The translations under genes were made by a program, and so were the position numbers. From CAYLZW01 sp964388085 (lineage in GTDB: Bacteria > Myxococcota > UBA727 > CAYLZW01): DNA of 34,418 bases. Shown here one piece after another: positions 32,201 through 34,418 of the stretch. The notes under the pieces are model-generated. The model worked only from the letters and a program-made list of their open reading frames with translations. It was not told the DNA's origin and did not search any database. How positions within the stretch are numbered: position 1 is the stretch's first letter; each line of letters opens with the position of its first letter. Location: positions 1 to 34,418 of the forward strand of contig CAYLZW010000026.1 in NCBI GenBank assembly GCA_964388085.1, given 5' to 3'.

Positions 32201-32895
32201 TCTATTCACTCAAGCTCGGCCGTATCGACAAGCTTCCGATCGTAGACGCCGACTTGCTGGCGGTCGGCGATGACCTCACGACGGAAGATCGTGAGCGGCT
32301 CCTCGCCGAGCTCGGCTCGGCCGGCAAGAACGAGCCGCGGAAGTTCGGCGCCATGCGCGGGCATGACGAGCGGGGCGAATTCGCGATGCTGAACCCCGAA
32401 GCACCTGACGCTGTCAGGCGCGCGCTCGGGGAGATTTTGCGCTTACAGGGCGTCCGGGTGCTCGAGCCGGACGAGAACCCCAGCTTCCGGGGCCGGATGC
32501 TGCATGCGGCGAACGACCGCGGCCCGCAGCTCAGATGGCACATGCCGGTCGGCAGGTACGTCTTCGTCGGCGTGGCGGATGGCATCTCGGAGGATGAGGT
32601 CTACGAGTACAAGACGACGAAGACCGACTTCATGGCGAAGTTCGTCCTCCCTCGTGCTCGGGCGCAGGCTGACCTGTACGGTATCCTGTACGGGCGAGCA
32701 CGTCGGCGCGTCGAAGTCCTCGTCACGGAGACGGGGGAGGCGATCGTAGAGGTCGATGCTGTAGATGGACTGATGGCGGAGCGGCTCGCGGAGGCGATCG
32801 CGGCGTTGGAGCGGGGCGAGGCTGCGAAGCTGCCGGTGGCGTGGAAGTGTAGCCGCTGTGATTTCAGGGATCGATGCGAGCACTCCCAGGGATAG
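29272..32895 (+). CDS. brxHI: BrxHI: Lhr-like helicase with DEDDy exonuclease and Cas4-like nuclease domains
   Basis: A 1207-residue protein starting with GTG two bases after brxD. Residues 1-720 are a superfamily 2 helicase of Lhr type: APTAGGKTEA (K52), DEVH (156-159), GLSATVGNP and QRMGRTGRREG, followed by a winged-helix and beta-barrel region. Residues ~740-890 form an RNase D-like DEDDy exonuclease with D746 and E748 (LDVETT), HNAQFE in motif II, where Glu replaces the usual Asp, and YAAMD (Y867, D871). The C-terminal ~120 residues form a RecB/Cas4-like nuclease: GVADG (D1103), EYK (E1112, K1114), a QADLY motif, and C1193, C1196, C1202, likely cluster-binding cysteines. It would unwind and degrade phage or intermediate DNA. 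It is the last gene of the run. No intrinsic terminator is evident after it. Confidence 0.92.
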   Translation: MAQGFERLSGALQYQIVNTLGFRGLRPVQEHTIDAVLDGDDCVVLAPTAGGKTEAAFFPLLSRLETEDWRPVSVLYVSPIRALLNNQEDRVSRLAALIGRRATKWHGDVGDGERKRFLADPADILLTTPESLEAMLMSPRVPAREVFAGLRAVVIDEVHAFADDDRGAHLAAVLERLSRYAGRELQRIGLSATVGNPPEILSWLRGSSERAGRVVDPGGARATPVIDIDFVGGMENAATVVHALHPGKKRLVFVDSRRGAEELGRHLDSRGVLTFVSHGSLSAPMRRDAERAFAEGENCVIVATSAMELGIDVGDLDHVLQIDAPGSVASFRQRMGRTGRREGATTNCTFLCTKEQSLLQAAALVRLYDEGFVEPVKPSTRASHILAHQLMSLAVQLGGVGRADAWAWLEGAAPFTSLGDDEREAVLEWMLRKDILRDDEGRLWLGEEGERRYGRANFRALYAVFEAPRLITVRHANQEIGTVDATFLASLQEREGFGSFVLGGRTWQVLEVDWARGRCAVKPATAGRAARWAGSGQHLAYELCQTMRTLLLSDEQDPRWSSRAVTVMKQVRAEHEFLHDADDGLVNVNKSEIAWHNFAGGAANVLLARVLERELGGRVVSRNTSLSFMDDAAKSVVAVKDALRKLGEEGRPNRHDALRFAPDATQTRLSKFMPCLPDDLARELLVERVVDVVNARRVLGLAPEALEEREAPQATPLRNAVEWVTTPKALELAADEWLKEPFLTLDVETTLDAQRLCLAQVGAATKSYLIDPFQVLDLTALARVLESEVVPKVIHNAQFERSVLGSLGMVINNVVDTLEESRRLRGQLAGGHSLMAVARRELDVVLDKRWQTSDWSQRPLTQAQEAYAAMDVEVLVRLSEALGLFAPAAIAAREKAAAVASPTDGSPGALVAERLTPGVLERLLPLAKARLGARPADLVYVGIADAAGYYWCAYQSHFKLRELEPAIFRSYLHDRLLYSLKLGRIDKLPIVDADLLAVGDDLTTEDRERLLAELGSAGKNEPRKFGAMRGHDERGEFAMLNPEAPDAVRRALGEILRLQGVRVLEPDENPSFRGRMLHAANDRGPQLRWHMPVGRYVFVGVADGISEDEVYEYKTTKTDFMAKFVLPRARAQADLYGILYGRARRRVEVLVTETGEAIVEVDAVDGLMAERLAEAIAALERGEAAKLPVAWKCSRCDFRDRCEHSQG

Positions 32896-32931
32896 GAGGG
32901 ATCTGCCGCCGGCTGCAGGCGACTTGCGTCA

Positions 32932-33003
32932 AGCCGCCAGGCCGCCAGGCCGCCAAGGAGCTGCGTTTGGGGACTTCTTTGCGGCTTTGCGGCTTTGCGT
33001 GAG
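32932..33003 (+). repeat. Short tandem repeats GCCGCCAG and GCGGCTTT(GC) after brxHI
   Basis: GCCGCCAG is repeated in tandem (about 32933-32957). After a short spacer, TTTGCGGC repeats follow (about 32978-33000). The second group is the reverse complement of the first bases of another block at 33100-33122. Such GCCGCCA/CTTTGCGG blocks look like REP-type intergenic elements. They fill most of the gap between brxHI and the lipoprotein gene. Confidence 0.5.
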
Positions 33004-33076
33004 AATTTTCTGTTTGTGGCATCGTCTCGTTACCGCTGCCCTGCGCACCGGCTCCCCCCGGACGTGACGGTCGTCG

Positions 33077-34418
33077 ATGCTGAACAACGAAATCCGCGCG
33101 CAAAGGCGCAATGCCGCAAAGGACGGCCGCCCTCTCCGTCGCGTCGGCTGGTTTGTCCTGCTGCCCCTCTGCCTCGTCGCTGCGTGTGACTGCGGCGGTC
33201 CGAGCGATCCGGACGGCGGCGCTCCCGACGCTGCGGTCTTGGACGCCGGCGCACAAACGGACGCAGGCGCACCCGACGCAGGCGCACCCGACGCCGGCGC
33301 ACCCGACGCAGGCGCACCCGACGCCGGCGCACCCGACGCAGGCGAGCCAGACGCCGGCAGCGACGAAGACGCCGGCAGCTTCGAAGACGCCGGCAGCGAC
33401 GAAGACGCAGGCAGCGACGAAGACGCAGGTAGCGACGAAGACGCCGGCAGCGACGAAGACGCAGGCAGCGACGAAGACGCGGGCCCTCCGCCGCCTTCGT
33501 TCCACCCGCAGCCGATCATCACGACCTGCCCCGGCGACAGCCTTCCGCCCGCGTCGAGCGGGCGCTGTGACGTGACGAGCGGCAGCGCCGCCAAGCTGCT
33601 GACGGGCGACGTGCTCACCCCCGGAGAGGTGCTGCGCGGCGGGCAGGTGCTCGTCGGCGGCGACGGGACCATCACGTGCGTGAGCTGCGACTGCAGCGCC
33701 GAGCCCGAGGCCAGCGCGGCGACGCAGATCGTCTGTCCCGACGTCGTCATCAGCCCCGGGCTCATCAACGCCCACGACCACGTCACCTTCGCCGGCGCCT
33801 GGCCCTACGGCGACAGCCGCCCCGGCCAGACCGACCGCATGACCGAGGAGCGCTACGAGCACCGGCACGACTGGCGCGACGGGCTCGAGGGGCACACGCG
33901 CATCCCCTCCCTCGGCGGCACCTCGAGCACCATGAAGATGCAGTGGCTCGAGTGGCGCCAATTGCTGAGCGGCACCACGAGCATCTTCGGCTCCGGCGGC
34001 CCCGCCGGCTTCTTGCGCAACCTCGACAGCGACTCGCGCAGCGGCCTCTCGCGCGAGGGCGGCACCTACCAGACCTTCCCGCTCGGTGACGCCGTCAGCG
34101 GGCTGAAGCTCTACGACAGTTGCGAGTACGAGGGCTGCTCCGGGCCGGACTGCTTCGAGCCCGAGTCGGAGGCGGCCTTCGTCCCGCACGTCGGCGAGGG
34201 CATCGATCGCTACGCGCGCAACGAGATGCTCTGCCTCAGCAGCGCCGGCAGCGACGTCAATGAGCCGCAGAGCGCGTTCATTCACGGCGTCGGGCTGTTG
34301 CCGCTCGACATGGCGCAGATGGCCGAAGAGGAGGTCGAGCTCATCTGGTCACCGCGCACGAACATCACGCTCTACGGCGACACCGCCCGCGTGACCGAAT
34401 ACGCCCGGCTCGGCGTCA
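33077..34418 (+). CDS. Secreted lipoprotein of the amidohydrolase superfamily, 3' truncated
   Basis: The frame is open from an ATG at 33077 to the window end (447 residues visible). A lipoprotein signal has an unusually long basic N-region (residues 1-22), a hydrophobic stretch WFVLLPLCLV and a lipobox VAAC with the lipidated C37. Residues about 57-136 are a low-complexity linker of DAGAP units followed by SDEDAG units, a surface tether common in myxobacteria. The amidohydrolase domain begins near residue 150: a short beta domain (LTGDVLTPGEVLRGGQVLVG), the metal-binding H233-D-H235 in PGLINAHDHVTF, H403 in FIHGVGL, and WSPRTNITLYGDTARV at the end, a stretch resembling the S-N-x-x-L element of deaminase-like members. 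Substrate unknown. The start could be misplaced because a repeat block overlaps codons 8-16, but no better in-frame start is visible. Confidence 0.88.
   Translation, partial: MLNNEIRAQRRNAAKDGRPLRRVGWFVLLPLCLVAACDCGGPSDPDGGAPDAAVLDAGAQTDAGAPDAGAPDAGAPDAGAPDAGAPDAGEPDAGSDEDAGSFEDAGSDEDAGSDEDAGSDEDAGSDEDAGSDEDAGPPPPSFHPQPIITTCPGDSLPPASSGRCDVTSGSAAKLLTGDVLTPGEVLRGGQVLVGGDGTITCVSCDCSAEPEASAATQIVCPDVVISPGLINAHDHVTFAGAWPYGDSRPGQTDRMTEERYEHRHDWRDGLEGHTRIPSLGGTSSTMKMQWLEWRQLLSGTTSIFGSGGPAGFLRNLDSDSRSGLSREGGTYQTFPLGDAVSGLKLYDSCEYEGCSGPDCFEPESEAAFVPHVGEGIDRYARNEMLCLSSAGSDVNEPQSAFIHGVGLLPLDMAQMAEEEVELIWSPRTNITLYGDTARVTEYARLGV
33100..33122 (-). repeat. Inverted copy of the CTTTGCGG repeat block
   Basis: Contains CGCAAAGGCGCAATGCCGCA and is inverted relative to 32979-33002. 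It falls inside the first codons of the lipoprotein gene and probably added the Arg/Asn/Lys-rich start of its signal peptide. Confidence 0.45.
33248..33482 (+). repeat. Coding tandem repeats (15 bp DAGAP units, then 18 bp SDEDAG units)
   Basis: Five DAGAP units and one DAGEP unit are followed by seven six-residue units of the form SDEDAG (one is SFEDAG). The alanine codons GCA and GCC alternate over much of the first block, which points to a 30-base unit being duplicated rather than selection on each codon. It encodes the acidic linker of the lipoprotein, and its length is likely to vary between strains. Confidence 0.85.

Noticed and set aside
4301..32895. Genomic island with integrase or tRNA attachment site
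   Set aside because: I found no integrase, transposase, tRNA gene or flanking direct repeat that would mark attachment sites in the window.
33248..33482. Possible CRISPR array or minisatellite
   Set aside because: Units are contiguous 15- and 18-base coding repeats without spacers, in frame with a lipoprotein linker.
32864..34285. Minus-strand frame with VFVAA-type repeats opposite the lipoprotein gene
   Set aside because: The repeated translation is the antisense of the DAGAP/SDEDAG linker. The plus strand has a lipobox and metal-binding motifs.

Overview
The window is a G+C-rich stretch, about 73% by hand count in one 60-base line of pglW at 6661. It most likely comes from a member of the Myxococcota (Deltaproteobacteria sensu lato). 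The pointers are the Asp-Ala-Gly-rich linker behind a lipobox in the last gene, the many short palindromic repeats between genes, and a four-helix-bundle gene remnant of a type common in that group. The organism assignment is inference.

Layout. Bases 1-820 hold the end of an oligopeptide-type ABC transporter ATPase. Bases 821-4300 are a repeat-rich border. It has three copies of a ~110 bp dispersed repeat, hairpins with GCCCTTCTCC arms, a ~170 bp imperfect palindrome with two detached half copies flanking a deleted S23/IVS-type four-helix gene, a small hypothetical gene, a G-rich tandem repeat, and one minus-strand coiled-coil protein. Bases 4301-32895 form one co-directional run of thirteen genes and are the core of the window. 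The run ends at bases 32896-33076, a repeat-bearing gap, followed by an incomplete secreted lipoprotein of the amidohydrolase superfamily.

The thirteen-gene run is a type 2 BREX (Pgl, phage growth limitation) locus: pglW (NERD, pseudokinase, kinase), pglX (adenine-N6 methyltransferase), pglY (large P-loop ATPase), pglZ (alkaline-phosphatase fold), brxD (ATPase) and brxHI (Lhr-like helicase that also carries a DEDDy exonuclease and a Cas4-like nuclease domain). A 229-residue protein of unknown function opens the operon 4 nt upstream of pglW. The canonical order is interrupted between pglX and pglY by five extra genes (13053-21415): a HEPN-like/zinc-ribbon protein, a 605-residue protein with a nuclease-like motif, a soluble Ser/Thr kinase with an unrecognised N-terminal domain, a TrlF-like PHP plus SMC/ABC ATPase, and an AlbA_2/HATPase protein whose stop codon overlaps the pglY start. 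Parts of this insert look lower in G+C than pglW (34 of 60 in the line at 15481).

How the genes may work together. By analogy with studied BREX/Pgl systems, PglX modifies host DNA, PglZ and PglW set a phosphorylation or toxicity balance, and PglY, BrxD and BrxHI supply ATP-driven DNA work against phage. The five-gene insert looks like a second set of anti-phage functions carried inside, and partly translationally coupled to, the BREX operon. Whether it is an independent nested system or an extension of BREX is the main open question. A nine-C run and an inverted-repeat leader upstream of the first gene, and a seven-G run inside pglX, are possible switch points.
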